Assembly: GCA_023336875.1 (NCBI GenBank)
Contig: JAMBLH010000005.1
Span: 1 to 9,109 of the forward strand
Origin: Actinomycetes bacterium
GTDB taxonomy: Bacteria; Actinomycetota; Acidimicrobiia; Spongiisociales; UBA5794
DNA length: 9,109 nt
Direction: 5' to 3'
A program made the translations under genes and the position numbers. The notes beneath the pieces are model-generated. The model made no database searches and was not told where the DNA came from. It was given only the letters and a program-made list of their open reading frames with translations. Shown in pieces: positions 1 to 6,193 of this stretch. The first letter of the stretch is position 1. Each line of letters opens with the position of its first letter.

Positions 1-219
1 AGAGATAGCCCCGCCGTGAACCGTGCCGGGGCCCCCTTCGAATCGCCTGGCAAACTCGAGATCAGCGCGGATCATCGACCCTTCAAGCTCAGGGCGGAGA
101 CCGAGACCCTGCTCCGCCTCAACGCCGCACCCCCAGCAGTAGGGCGTATGCATGCCTTCAAGCGTCGCAACCGCAAGGTCGAACTCGAGATGCTCTCCAG
201 TGAGAAATCGATACGTCAC
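1..219 (-). CDS. PaaI-like hotdog-fold thioesterase, N-terminal part (runs off the left edge)
   Basis: Reading the minus strand from a GTG at 219, 73 codons stay open to base 1. The partial protein has a Cys-Trp-Gly-Cys-Gly motif at residues 28-32, followed by a Gly-Leu-Gly-Leu stretch, and near the window edge GGPGTVHGG (residues 62-70). This combination (CxxCG, then GL, then PGxxHGG) is typical of PaaI-type hotdog acyl-CoA thioesterases; the HGG segment lies at the start of the central helix that helps form the active site. The GTG start is chosen because GGGGAG sits 5 nt upstream. The frame is also open further upstream into ilvE, so a longer form starting at a TTG (261) is possible but less likely. 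It begins 28 bp after the ilvE stop on the same strand, suggesting co-transcription. The acyl substrate cannot be told. The remainder, with the other catalytic residues, lies outside the window. Confidence 0.75.
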   Translation of the reverse strand, partial: MTYRFLTGEHLEFDLAVATLEGMHTPYCWGCGVEAEQGLGLRPELEGSMIRADLEFARRFEGGPGTVHGGAIS

Positions 220-247
220 ACGGTCGCTCCCCGCTGAATTCCGGACT

Positions 248-1162
248 TCAGGCGTACTCAAGCCAATCAGCGTGTCGTTCGTTCTGGCCCGTAACCGTGT
301 CCATGAAGGCCTTCTGCGCGAATCTTGTCACAGGACCCGGGTTGCCCGTGCCGACAGCTCGATCATCGACTTCTCGCACTGGTGTCACCTCGGCTGCTGT
401 TCCGGTAAAGAACAGCTCGTCCGCGTAGTAAAGGTCGGTCCTGGTGATCGTTGCCTCCCTGACGTCATAACCGGCATCGACCAGCAGCGTTCGCACCGAA
501 TCCTGGGTAATTCCGTCAAGCGCCCCAGCCGAGGTTGGAGGTGTAAGCACGATTCCGTCGCGCACGACGAATAGGTTCTCTCCCGAACCCTCTGCCACGA
601 CGCCTTCTGCGTTGAGGAGAATCGCCTCGTCGTACCCCGCGCGAACCGCTGCCGTCTTGGCAAGCACAGAGTTCACATATCCACCCGTCACCTTGGCATT
701 CGGCATGAACGCGTCATGACCGATCCGTCGCCATGAGGACACCGCGACTCGGATTCCGTTCTTGAGCCCCTCCTCACCGAGATATGCTCCCCATTCCCAG
801 GCTGCAATCGCGACGTGGACACCGGCTCCGGCTGGATTCAGCCCCATTGCACCGGTGCCGAAGAACACGATCGGCCGGATGTACCCGGATATCAACCCGT
901 TCACACGAAGGACCTCCTTTGACACCTTCACCAATTCGTCGACGCCGTAGTCGAGGGGTATACCGATCGCCTTTGCAGATCGGACGAGGCGATCCATGTG
1001 ATCCGTTAGCCGGAAGATGGCAGCGCCGTTGTCGGTCTCGTAGGCACGGATACCTTCAAAGACTCCCGTGCCGTAGTGAAGACCGTGAGTGAGCACGTGC
1101 ACCTGGGCGTCGGCCCAGGGGACGAGTTCGCCATCCATCCAAATGTATTCAGTAGCTTTCAT
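248..1162 (-). CDS. ilvE: Branched-chain amino acid aminotransferase (class IV, PLP-dependent)
   Basis: This is a 304-residue cytosolic enzyme that moves an amino group between glutamate and the 2-keto acids of valine, leucine and isoleucine, the last step of their synthesis. Its length matches E. coli IlvE. It shows the class IV fold-type pattern in order: YIWMDGELV near the N terminus, THGLHYGTGVFEGIRAY (25-41), GYIRP (93-97), the PLP-binding lysine K157 in PNAKVTGGYVNS, EGSGENLF (191-198) that contacts the cofactor, and GTAAEVTPV (254-262) at the phosphate and substrate site. The ATG at 1162 gives the expected N terminus. The only SD-like bases (AGGA) lie almost against it, so initiation may be weak or leaderless. 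D-amino-acid transaminase and aminodeoxychorismate lyase share the fold, but the 'HYGTGVFEGIRAY' block and the length favour BCAT. The hotdog thioesterase gene follows 28 bp downstream. Confidence 0.95.
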   Translation of the reverse strand: MKATEYIWMDGELVPWADAQVHVLTHGLHYGTGVFEGIRAYETDNGAAIFRLTDHMDRLVRSAKAIGIPLDYGVDELVKVSKEVLRVNGLISGYIRPIVFFGTGAMGLNPAGAGVHVAIAAWEWGAYLGEEGLKNGIRVAVSSWRRIGHDAFMPNAKVTGGYVNSVLAKTAAVRAGYDEAILLNAEGVVAEGSGENLFVVRDGIVLTPPTSAGALDGITQDSVRTLLVDAGYDVREATITRTDLYYADELFFTGTAAEVTPVREVDDRAVGTGNPGPVTRFAQKAFMDTVTGQNERHADWLEYA

Positions 1163-1220
1163 GTCCTAAGTCTGCCAGATGGCGGAAGGCTAGTGGTCCC
1201 TCGTGGAATTGGTGTCTGGG

Positions 1221-1249
1221 TGTCTACGTGGCATCGACGCTCTTGGCAA
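1221..1249 (-). promoter_or_regulatory. Possible ilvE promoter
   Basis: On the minus strand, TTGCCA (1249-1244, five of six matches to the -35 consensus) is followed after exactly 17 bp by TAGACA (1226-1221), a poor -10. Transcription would begin near 1214, leaving a leader of about 50 nt before the ilvE start. The match is weak and rests on pattern alone. The rest of the 276-bp spacer to pgpA shows no convincing gene or RNA structure. Confidence 0.2.
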
Positions 1250-1391
1250 GGACGCACAACGCAGGCGCAGCCTTGACTGCGTCAAGGCGGAGGAGGCTCA
1301 ACCGGGTGTTCACAATCCCAGCGGCAGGGAGCGATTCAAGTGCCGTGACTCAGCTCGGCGTCTGGTCCTCACTCGGGCATTACATGGAAAC

Positions 1392-1430
1392 TTGACAGTA
1401 CGCTCGCTGCGCCCGCTATCGGTCTACCGT
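1392..1430 (+). promoter_or_regulatory. Possible pgpA promoter for a leaderless or near-leaderless transcript
   Basis: A perfect TTGACA lies at 1392-1397. Two -10 candidates follow. One is TATCGG (1417-1422, 19-bp spacer), which would give a very short leader. The other is TACCGT (1425-1430), a TANNNT box 8 nt before the ATG but too far from the TTGACA to use it. No Shine-Dalgarno sequence precedes the ATG at 1439 (the bases are CTACGGCC), which supports a leaderless or short-leader mRNA. Confidence 0.35.
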
Positions 1431-1438
1431 CTACGGCC

Positions 1439-1888
1439 ATGCATAAGTTCGTCGCTTCCGGTTTCGGTGTAGGGCTCATACCGTCCAGGATGTGGGGGTC
1501 AGACAATGGCGCAGGGACATTTGGCGCCGTTCTGGCTGCCGGTCTTAGCCTGTTGTGGTGGGACAAACCGTGGTGGTGGCAGACGGCGGTGTTCATTCTG
1601 TTTCTCCTGCTCTCGCTGTGGTCGGCTGCACCTTTCGCTGACGATCATGCGGACCCAGGCTGGATCGTCATCGACGAGATGGCTGGCACCTTTGTTGCAG
1701 TGATCGGTCTTGCCGGGTGGCCATGGTTGATAGCGGTCGTTGTTGCACGGCTGGCTGACATCTTCAAAGTCCTCCCCGGCGTACCCCAAGCCGAAGAACT
1801 GCCGGGCTCCGTTGGCATCACCATGGATGACGTCGTTGCCGGCCTCTACGGCCTTGCCGCGGGATGGCTTGCCTACCTGATCCTCTAG
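1439..1888 (+). CDS. pgpA: Phosphatidylglycerophosphatase A (PgpA family)
   Basis: This 149-residue membrane protein is expected to remove the phosphate from phosphatidylglycerophosphate, giving phosphatidylglycerol, at the cytoplasmic membrane. Family landmarks appear in order: SGFGVGLIP followed by a Gly-rich GAGTFGAVLA (about 24-33), DDHADPGWIVIDEMAG (68-83) with the acidic VIDE-x-AG motif, RLADIFK (104-110) and GITMDDVVAGLYG (126-138), whose paired Asp residues are conserved in PgpA. Four hydrophobic stretches (about 27-41, 48-62, 82-103 and 132-149) fit a small polytopic protein. It is somewhat shorter than E. coli PgpA (172). The family's usual FKPWP is FKVLP here, a mild divergence. 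The start is the ATG at 1439; no in-frame start codon lies close upstream and there is no SD. It is transcribed divergently from ilvE and ends 19 bp from the convergent zinc-ribbon gene. Confidence 0.85.
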   Translation: MHKFVASGFGVGLIPSRMWGSDNGAGTFGAVLAAGLSLLWWDKPWWWQTAVFILFLLLSLWSAAPFADDHADPGWIVIDEMAGTFVAVIGLAGWPWLIAVVVARLADIFKVLPGVPQAEELPGSVGITMDDVVAGLYGLAAGWLAYLIL

Positions 1889-1907
1889 CGTCCTGGGTCG
1901 GACCGCT

Positions 1908-2282
1908 TCAAACGCCGCTGAGCGGGTCGTGTTCGTCTCCCGGCAGGGCGGTTCCACAGAACTGGCACGACGTCAATCCGGGCGCAACCTTGGCATCACA
2001 TGCGACACATTCGGTTGCCAGCTTCGTGCGTTTGCCGTCCTCGATCCCATCTGCAAGATCGATCTCCTGAATCTTCTTACGCAGTTGCTCGTCCGTGTAT
2101 CCGGCGTCCTCAAGCAACGCCCACATTCCATCAACGACGAGGAGCAGGCGATCAACGCGGTCGTGGAGGTCGAGGAGATCCTTCACACCTGAACCAGACT
2201 GATTCGCCGCCGTCGAGGCCAGCCGCGCAGATTGCGTTCCATGCTGTCCCAGTACGTAACCCGTCAAGAATGTGAGTCCCAT
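1908..2282 (-). CDS. Hypothetical protein with N-terminal hydrophobic segment and C-terminal zinc ribbon
   Basis: I do not recognise a named family. The 124-residue product starts with a short hydrophobic stretch (residues 1-12, MGLTFLTGYVLG) that could be a membrane anchor or signal-like segment. Next is a helical, heptad-like region (about 33-78, with DLLDLHDRVDRLLLVVDGMW and a charged QLRKKIQEID) that could be a coiled coil. It ends in four cysteines, C92-x2-C95-x10-C106-x2-C109, the spacing of a small zinc ribbon, then an acidic tail. The ordered helix and paired Cys make a real gene far more likely than a chance frame. The ATG at 2282 lacks an SD, and an in-frame stop six codons upstream limits alternatives. 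It lies 76 bp after serA on the same strand and may be co-transcribed with it. A membrane-tethered, zinc-binding adaptor is an inference only. Confidence 0.7.
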   Translation of the reverse strand: MGLTFLTGYVLGQHGTQSARLASTAANQSGSGVKDLLDLHDRVDRLLLVVDGMWALLEDAGYTDEQLRKKIQEIDLADGIEDGKRTKLATECVACDAKVAPGLTSCQFCGTALPGDEHDPLSGV

Positions 2283-2358
2283 AGAAATGTTTCGGCGTCA
2301 GCGGCCCACCACTTGAAGAGAACACTGGACCTCTGAACCCGAAGCCTGACGGCTTTTC

Positions 2359-3942
2359 TTACTCCAGATTGATGTATCTCGCGGCTGCGATCCCGTCCAG
2401 GTCGAGTAGGCCCGCGGCGTTACTCTGGCTGAGCGGCTCGTCGAGGGCGATACCCATCATTGCGGCCGCGCCGTTCGGTGCTCGCCCGACGACCATGTCG
2501 GCGATGTTGCTGCCGATATCCCCAAGGTACGTGCCGACTCTCCCGATACATCCGGGTACATCCTCGTTTCGCACGAGTAGGAGGTGATCCGTGAGAGGGA
2601 CCTCAATGGCATAGCCATCGACGCCGATCAACACCGCTCCCTTTCGCTCCATGAATGTTCCCGCGACAGTTCTTGGTCGACCATCAACGAACCCGGACAC
2701 CCGGATCGTTGACTGATAGTCGGCGACCTCCTTGTGACACTCCTCGATGAGCGACACACCATGCTGTCGTGCGATCAGGGGTGCGTTCACGTACGTCACC
2801 GGTACGTCACACGTAGCACCGAGTGCCCCTTTGAGAACCGCCAACGCGAATGGCTTTACAGGCTCGTCGGAGAGCTGGCCCTTCGTGACGACGGTCAACT
2901 GACCGGGTAGCCCCTTCGAAAACACCGCAAAGATCGTTCCGAGTTGCTCTGCCAGTTTGATGAACGGCCGGCCCGTTGGCGACACGTTCGGTCCGAGATC
3001 GAGATTCACGGCACTCAGGACGAGATTACCGGCAAGTGCTTCCCCGACCGACTCGGCCACGGCAATACCGGCCTTGTCCTGTGCTTCAACGGTGCTTGCA
3101 CCGAGATGTGGTGTCACGGTGATCTGTGGAACGGCGAATAGTGGGCTGCTGGTTGTCGGTTCTGTGTCGAACACGTCAACTGCTGCACCTGCGACCTTGC
3201 CACTCAGGACGGCCGTTGCGAGATCTTGCTCGTTGACGATCCCGCCACGGGCGACGTTGACGATTCTCACACCATCCTTCATCTGCGCGATCGTCGTCGC
3301 ATTGATGAGATTTTCGGTTTCAGCTGTCCTGGGAAGATGGATTGTCAGCATGTCAGCAGCGTCGAATACGCCATCGAGAGAGAGCAGTTCGATGCCGAGC
3401 CTCTTGGCCCGTTCGGGTGACACGTACGGGTCATACGCGACGATCCTCATGCCGAAAGATGACGCGCGCTGCGCAACGAGAGTTCCGATCTTGCCGAGAC
3501 CGAGTACTCCAAGAGTTTTGCCGTGGAGTTCAATGCCCTTGAACTTCGTGCGATCCCATCTGCCTTCCCTGAGGCTCTGATCAGCCTCGGGGACTCTCCT
3601 GGCTTGGGCAAGCAACAGCGCCATGGTGTGCTCAGCAGCAGAGATGGTGTTTGCGTTGGGCGCATTGACGACCATCACTCCGGACTCGGTTGCTGCATCG
3701 AGGTCGATATTGTCGATCCCAATTCCTGCTCTGCCGATGACAACAAGGTCGGGGGCTGCCTCGATCATCTCACGGTCGACCTGGGTTGCTGACCTGACAA
3801 TGATCGCAGCAGCGTCGCCAACAAGGGCCATCACCTCATCGCGGGGCAAACCGACCGCATCTACCACGTCATATGACGCCGCGAGACCTTCGACCCCTGC
3901 GTCGGCGATCGCCTCAGCGACAACGACCTTCTGCCTTCCCAT
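2359..3942 (-). CDS. serA: D-3-phosphoglycerate dehydrogenase, long form with ACT domain
   Basis: This 527-residue cytosolic enzyme oxidises 3-phosphoglycerate to 3-phosphohydroxypyruvate with NAD, the committed step of serine synthesis. It has an N-terminal half of the substrate domain (1-about 100), then a Rossmann NAD domain with GVLGLGKIG (145-153) and an acidic Asp after the second strand (AYDPY, 169-173). The catalytic set is R232 (ARGGIV), E261 (DTEP) and H279 (TPHLGAS). The C-terminal part holds an intervening domain (about 315-450) and an ACT domain (about 455-527; NEDVPGCIGRVGTYLGDIGSNI). This is the long architecture known from Mycobacterium and Bacillus, whose ACT domain typically mediates serine feedback. 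The ATG at 3942 is supported by GAGGAG 5 nt upstream. It lies 64 bp downstream of tupA and 76 bp before the zinc-ribbon gene, all on one strand. Confidence 0.96.
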   Translation of the reverse strand: MGRQKVVVAEAIADAGVEGLAASYDVVDAVGLPRDEVMALVGDAAAIIVRSATQVDREMIEAAPDLVVIGRAGIGIDNIDLDAATESGVMVVNAPNANTISAAEHTMALLLAQARRVPEADQSLREGRWDRTKFKGIELHGKTLGVLGLGKIGTLVAQRASSFGMRIVAYDPYVSPERAKRLGIELLSLDGVFDAADMLTIHLPRTAETENLINATTIAQMKDGVRIVNVARGGIVNEQDLATAVLSGKVAGAAVDVFDTEPTTSSPLFAVPQITVTPHLGASTVEAQDKAGIAVAESVGEALAGNLVLSAVNLDLGPNVSPTGRPFIKLAEQLGTIFAVFSKGLPGQLTVVTKGQLSDEPVKPFALAVLKGALGATCDVPVTYVNAPLIARQHGVSLIEECHKEVADYQSTIRVSGFVDGRPRTVAGTFMERKGAVLIGVDGYAIEVPLTDHLLLVRNEDVPGCIGRVGTYLGDIGSNIADMVVGRAPNGAAAMMGIALDEPLSQSNAAGLLDLDGIAAARYINLE

Positions 3943-3947
3943 TCCAG

Positions 3948-3979
3948 CTCCTCAGGAATTGCGTGTTGGCGTGATGATA
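3948..3979 (-). promoter_or_regulatory. serA ribosome binding site and possible -10 box
   Basis: GAGGAG (3953-3948 on the minus strand) stands 5 nt before the serA ATG and is the best Shine-Dalgarno sequence in the window, fixing that start. Just upstream is TATCAT (3979-3974), matching five of six -10 bases, which would start transcription around 3967. No recognisable -35 lies 15-18 bp further up, so an independent serA promoter is plausible but unproven. Read-through from the tup operon is the alternative. Confidence 0.4.
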
Positions 3980-4006
3980 TCGACAGACAACAGCGAACAG
4001 CCGGGT

Positions 4007-4789
4007 TCAGGGAGTCGCGTATACCTGCTTGCCGAAGAGCTTGAGGTTCGCATCTTGGATGACGACAACGCCATCAGGTGACGTCATCCATTCTGCGAAT
4101 GCGATTGCAGCGCGATCGGCTTCGGGACCAACGACGGTGAGGTCATATGGATTGCCTATGACCGTGTTGTCAACGCGAAGAAGAGAGAGCACGGATTCCG
4201 AAGCGAGGTACGCACCATGCTCGGCAAGCGTGACACCATGTCGTTGGTCGGCGACCTGCAATGTCGACCCCATCCCCGTACCCGTGCGGATGTACCACGG
4301 CTGGCCGGATGGGTCGATGCCAGATGCGTCCCAGGCGTCTAGTTCGGCGATATGTGTTCCCGATCGATCATCCCTGCTCACGAACAGATGGGCTTCGTCG
4401 GCAACGACAGACAGTGCCTGCTCGATCGAATCGACAACGAGACGGATCTCGGGATCGGCGACGAGAAAGAAGTCGCTTGCGAACACGTCGTACCTCACCG
4501 AACGCGGGTGAGCTTCCAGGAACTCATCGAGCGCCTCACGACTATGCGTGATCATCACATCTGCATCGCCGGCCTCGGCGAGCGAGATGGCTTGCGCTGA
4601 TGAAAGCGCTACAACCGACAGCTCGGTCAATGGTTCGACCTCAGCGTACGCTTCAGCGATTTCAGCCATGAACTGCGAGTCAACAAGTGTCGTCCCTGCG
4701 GCAACGACCACCCGGGTCTCGCCGGAAGAGGAACAGCCCGCAGCGAGCAGCACGATCGCAGGGGCAATCAGGAGCCATCTGCCCAGCAT
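4007..4789 (-). CDS. tupA: Tungstate-type ABC transporter substrate-binding lipoprotein (TupA-like)
   Basis: This is a 260-residue extracytoplasmic oxyanion-binding protein. It begins with a short signal peptide (1-18) and a lipobox LAAGC, so C19 should be lipidated and anchor it to the membrane. TupA-family landmarks follow: AGTTLVDSQF near the mature N terminus (31-40, part of the anion site), DADVMITHSREALDEFL (75-91), SDFFLVADP (105-113), SRDDRSGTH (138-146), PWYIRTGTGMGSTLQVA (164-180) and LAEHGAYL (188-195). The family binds tungstate very tightly, in preference to molybdate. The usual TTTS motif reads TTLVDS here, so ligand preference should be treated as inferred. The ATG overlaps the tupC stop by one base (TGATG) with no clear SD, pointing to translational coupling. 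It is the last gene of the tupBCA operon, with serA 64 bp further on. Confidence 0.9.
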   Translation of the reverse strand: MLGRWLLIAPAIVLLAAGCSSSGETRVVVAAGTTLVDSQFMAEIAEAYAEVEPLTELSVVALSSAQAISLAEAGDADVMITHSREALDEFLEAHPRSVRYDVFASDFFLVADPEIRLVVDSIEQALSVVADEAHLFVSRDDRSGTHIAELDAWDASGIDPSGQPWYIRTGTGMGSTLQVADQRHGVTLAEHGAYLASESVLSLLRVDNTVIGNPYDLTVVGPEADRAAIAFAEWMTSPDGVVVIQDANLKLFGKQVYATP

Positions 4790-5430
4790 CAGATCGTGCC
4801 CAGGATCGTGGCCACGCGCTCATCGGCGGGCGAGTCCAGTACTTCCCCAACCGGACCCTCCTGGAGCACGGCTCCCTCATCGATAACCACGAGTCTGCCT
4901 GCTATTGCGCGGACGGCTTCGACGCTGTGAGTTGCCCACAGCAGGGCGCGTTCAGCCGTCCGTTGCCGAATGATCTCAGCAACGTGGTCGCGACCTGCTG
5001 CATTGATCGGAGCGAGAGGCTCATCCAAGAGGACAAGGGGTGCCGTGGACGCAAGCGTGCGGGCAAGGCCGATTCGCTGCGCCTCACCACCAGAGAGCTC
5101 GCCTGATGGCCGCGACAGAAGATGGCCGACCTCAAGATCATCGGCCAGGAGCCTCGCGTCGGAGGACTCCGCTCCATCAAGACCGACGGTCAGGTTCGAT
5201 TCCACGGTCCCTCTGAATAGATATGGCGTCTGGGGAAGGTAGGTGACCTCGGCGAGCGGTTTGGCACGCGCGACGGTCCCCGCGATGAGTCGCATCACCG
5301 ACGTCTTACCGCCGCCGTTTGGACCGAAGAGCGCGACCGACTCGCGTGCTCCAATGGACACACCAACACCGTTGAGGACACTGCCATCGGTGGGATAGAC
5401 GAGATCGTCGAATGTGAATCTGTCAGGCAT
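4789..5430 (-). CDS. tupC: Tungstate-type ABC transporter ATP-binding protein
   Basis: This is a 213-residue cytoplasmic ATPase that powers the TupB channel. All ABC motifs are present: Walker A GPNGGGKT (36-43), Q-loop Q67 in YLPQTPYLF, signature LSGGEAQ (112-118), Walker B LVLLDEP (132-138) with E137, and the switch histidine H168 in ATHS. The D-loop reads APINAAGRD instead of the common SALD. There is no C-terminal TOBE or Mop domain of the kind seen in ModC. The ATG at 5430 is chosen although the frame is open 51 codons further up. It gives a normal ABC N terminus, overlaps the tupB stop by 8 nt, and is preceded by a G-rich GGGGGGACGCGG; the upstream extension is Arg/Cys-rich and lies wholly over tupB. 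The stop overlaps the tupA start by one base. Confidence 0.9.
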   Translation of the reverse strand: MPDRFTFDDLVYPTDGSVLNGVGVSIGARESVALFGPNGGGKTSVMRLIAGTVARAKPLAEVTYLPQTPYLFRGTVESNLTVGLDGAESSDARLLADDLEVGHLLSRPSGELSGGEAQRIGLARTLASTAPLVLLDEPLAPINAAGRDHVAEIIRQRTAERALLWATHSVEAVRAIAGRLVVIDEGAVLQEGPVGEVLDSPADERVATILGTI

Positions 5431-6124
5431 CCGCGTCCCCCCGCGTCTGGAGCCATGTGAGGCCTCCGTTAACGAACGTCGAGAGCACAAGCAACACGAT
5501 ACCCAGCGCGATCGCGGCGCCGAATCGTGCCTGACGCGTCTCCTGCACGATTGCTGTTGTAAGCACACGAGTCTCGCCTGCAATATTGCCCCCGACGATC
5601 AGCACGGCGCCGACCTCGGCGATGACTCGGCCGAACGCAGCGGCTACCGCCGCAAGCACTCCGACCCTCGCCTCACTCGCGAGAATTCTCAATCGTCCAG
5701 GGAGTGTGAGGTGGAACGCGCGGAGTTGCTCTGTTGCGGCCGGTGCAAGGCTTGCCACGGCAGCGAGCGATACACCAATCGCGATTGGAAGGGCAAGGAT
5801 GCTCTGGACAATGATCATTGCCGTGGGTGTGAACAGAAGCTCGAGCCCGCCAAGCGGTCCGTCGCCCCACAGGAGCAACAGCACGAACAGCCCCGCAAGC
5901 ACGGGGGGGATACCCATCCCGACGTTCACCATCATCACGATCAACCATCGACCGCGGAATCGCGCTTGACCGAGCCATAGCCCCGTTGGAACGCCAATCG
6001 TCGACCCGATGAGCGTTGCAGACAGGGAGACAACGAGCGTGAGCGCGACGATCCCGCGTAGATCTGGGCCGAACTCGATCAGATAGCTGATGCCATCGGC
6101 GACGGCATCGAAGATGAATTCCAT
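5423..6124 (-). CDS. tupB: Tungstate-type ABC transporter permease (TupB-like)
   Basis: This 233-residue inner-membrane protein forms the transport channel as a probable dimer. Hydrophobic helices are visible at about 25-52, 59-86, 98-127, 153-176 and 203-220. The diagnostic stretch is EARVGVLAAVAAAFGRVIAE (151-170), the EAA-type coupling region, running into VGAVLIVGGNIAGETRVLTTAI (171-192), which is characteristic of the tungstate/molybdate permease family including TupB. It is the first gene of a tupB-tupC-tupA operon and overlaps tupC by 8 nt. The ATG at 6124 has no proper SD; a TAGGTT box 6 nt upstream suggests a leaderless transcript. It is divergent from ppc across 69 bp. ModB is the closest alternative, but the neighbouring TupA-type binding protein and Mop-less ATPase favour tup. 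Confidence 0.9.
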   Translation of the reverse strand: MEFIFDAVADGISYLIEFGPDLRGIVALTLVVSLSATLIGSTIGVPTGLWLGQARFRGRWLIVMMVNVGMGIPPVLAGLFVLLLLWGDGPLGGLELLFTPTAMIIVQSILALPIAIGVSLAAVASLAPAATEQLRAFHLTLPGRLRILASEARVGVLAAVAAAFGRVIAEVGAVLIVGGNIAGETRVLTTAIVQETRQARFGAAIALGIVLLVLSTFVNGGLTWLQTRGDADA

Positions 6125-6193
6125 GGTGGAAACCTAGTGTCGGCAGCGCTTCAGCACGGTTGCACAGGTATGCAGCACCGGTAGTGTCATCGG
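6125..6193. promoter_or_regulatory. Divergent tupB/ppc control region with paired leaderless-type -10 boxes
   Basis: The 69-bp spacer must carry promoters for both genes. For ppc, TAGTGT (6182-6187) lies 6 nt before the ATG, with TTGCAC (6160-6165) 16 bp upstream as a weak -35. For tupB on the minus strand, TAGGTT (6136-6131) also lies 6 nt before the ATG. Both fit the TANNNT -10 of leaderless actinobacterial genes, and neither start has a Shine-Dalgarno. Direct repeats are TAGTGTC at 6135-6141 and 6182-6188, and CAGCAC at 6152-6157 and 6173-6178. The second pair is exactly 21 bp apart, about two helical turns, and could be a regulator site. The boxes are read by eye; no transcript start is known. 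Confidence 0.5.

Noticed and set aside
1163..1438. Possible tRNA or riboswitch in the ilvE/pgpA spacer
   Set aside because: I looked for a T-loop, acceptor-stem pairing and a terminator or antiterminator pair and saw nothing convincing.
1203..1472. 89-codon plus-strand frame in the ilvE/pgpA spacer
   Set aside because: It overlaps the pgpA start in another frame, has Arg/Ser-rich composition, shows no domain and covers the likely promoters.
1901..1928. GACCGCT / AGCGGGTC inverted repeat between pgpA and the zinc-ribbon gene
   Set aside because: The pairing is imperfect with a bulge, part lies inside the zinc-ribbon coding region, and there is no T-tract on either strand.
2342..2360. AAGCC-TGAC-GGCTT hairpin followed by TTCTT at the serA stop
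   Set aside because: The T-rich side faces the plus strand, where no gene ends nearby; on the serA strand there is no U-tract, and the 5-bp stem is weak.
2957..3580. Plus-strand open frame of 207 codons opposite serA
   Set aside because: It is antisense to the conserved core of SerA, Ser/Arg/Thr-rich, with no motif or ribosome site; a reading-frame shadow.
5431..5583. 51-codon N-terminal extension of tupC
   Set aside because: It lies entirely over the conserved end of tupB, is Arg/Cys-rich and has no ABC-family counterpart; the ATG at 5430 gives the normal N terminus.
5414..5980. Long plus-strand open frame of 188 codons opposite tupB
   Set aside because: It lies antisense to a clearly recognised permease, has a Cys/His/Arg-rich low-complexity composition and no domain; it is a shadow of tupB codon use.
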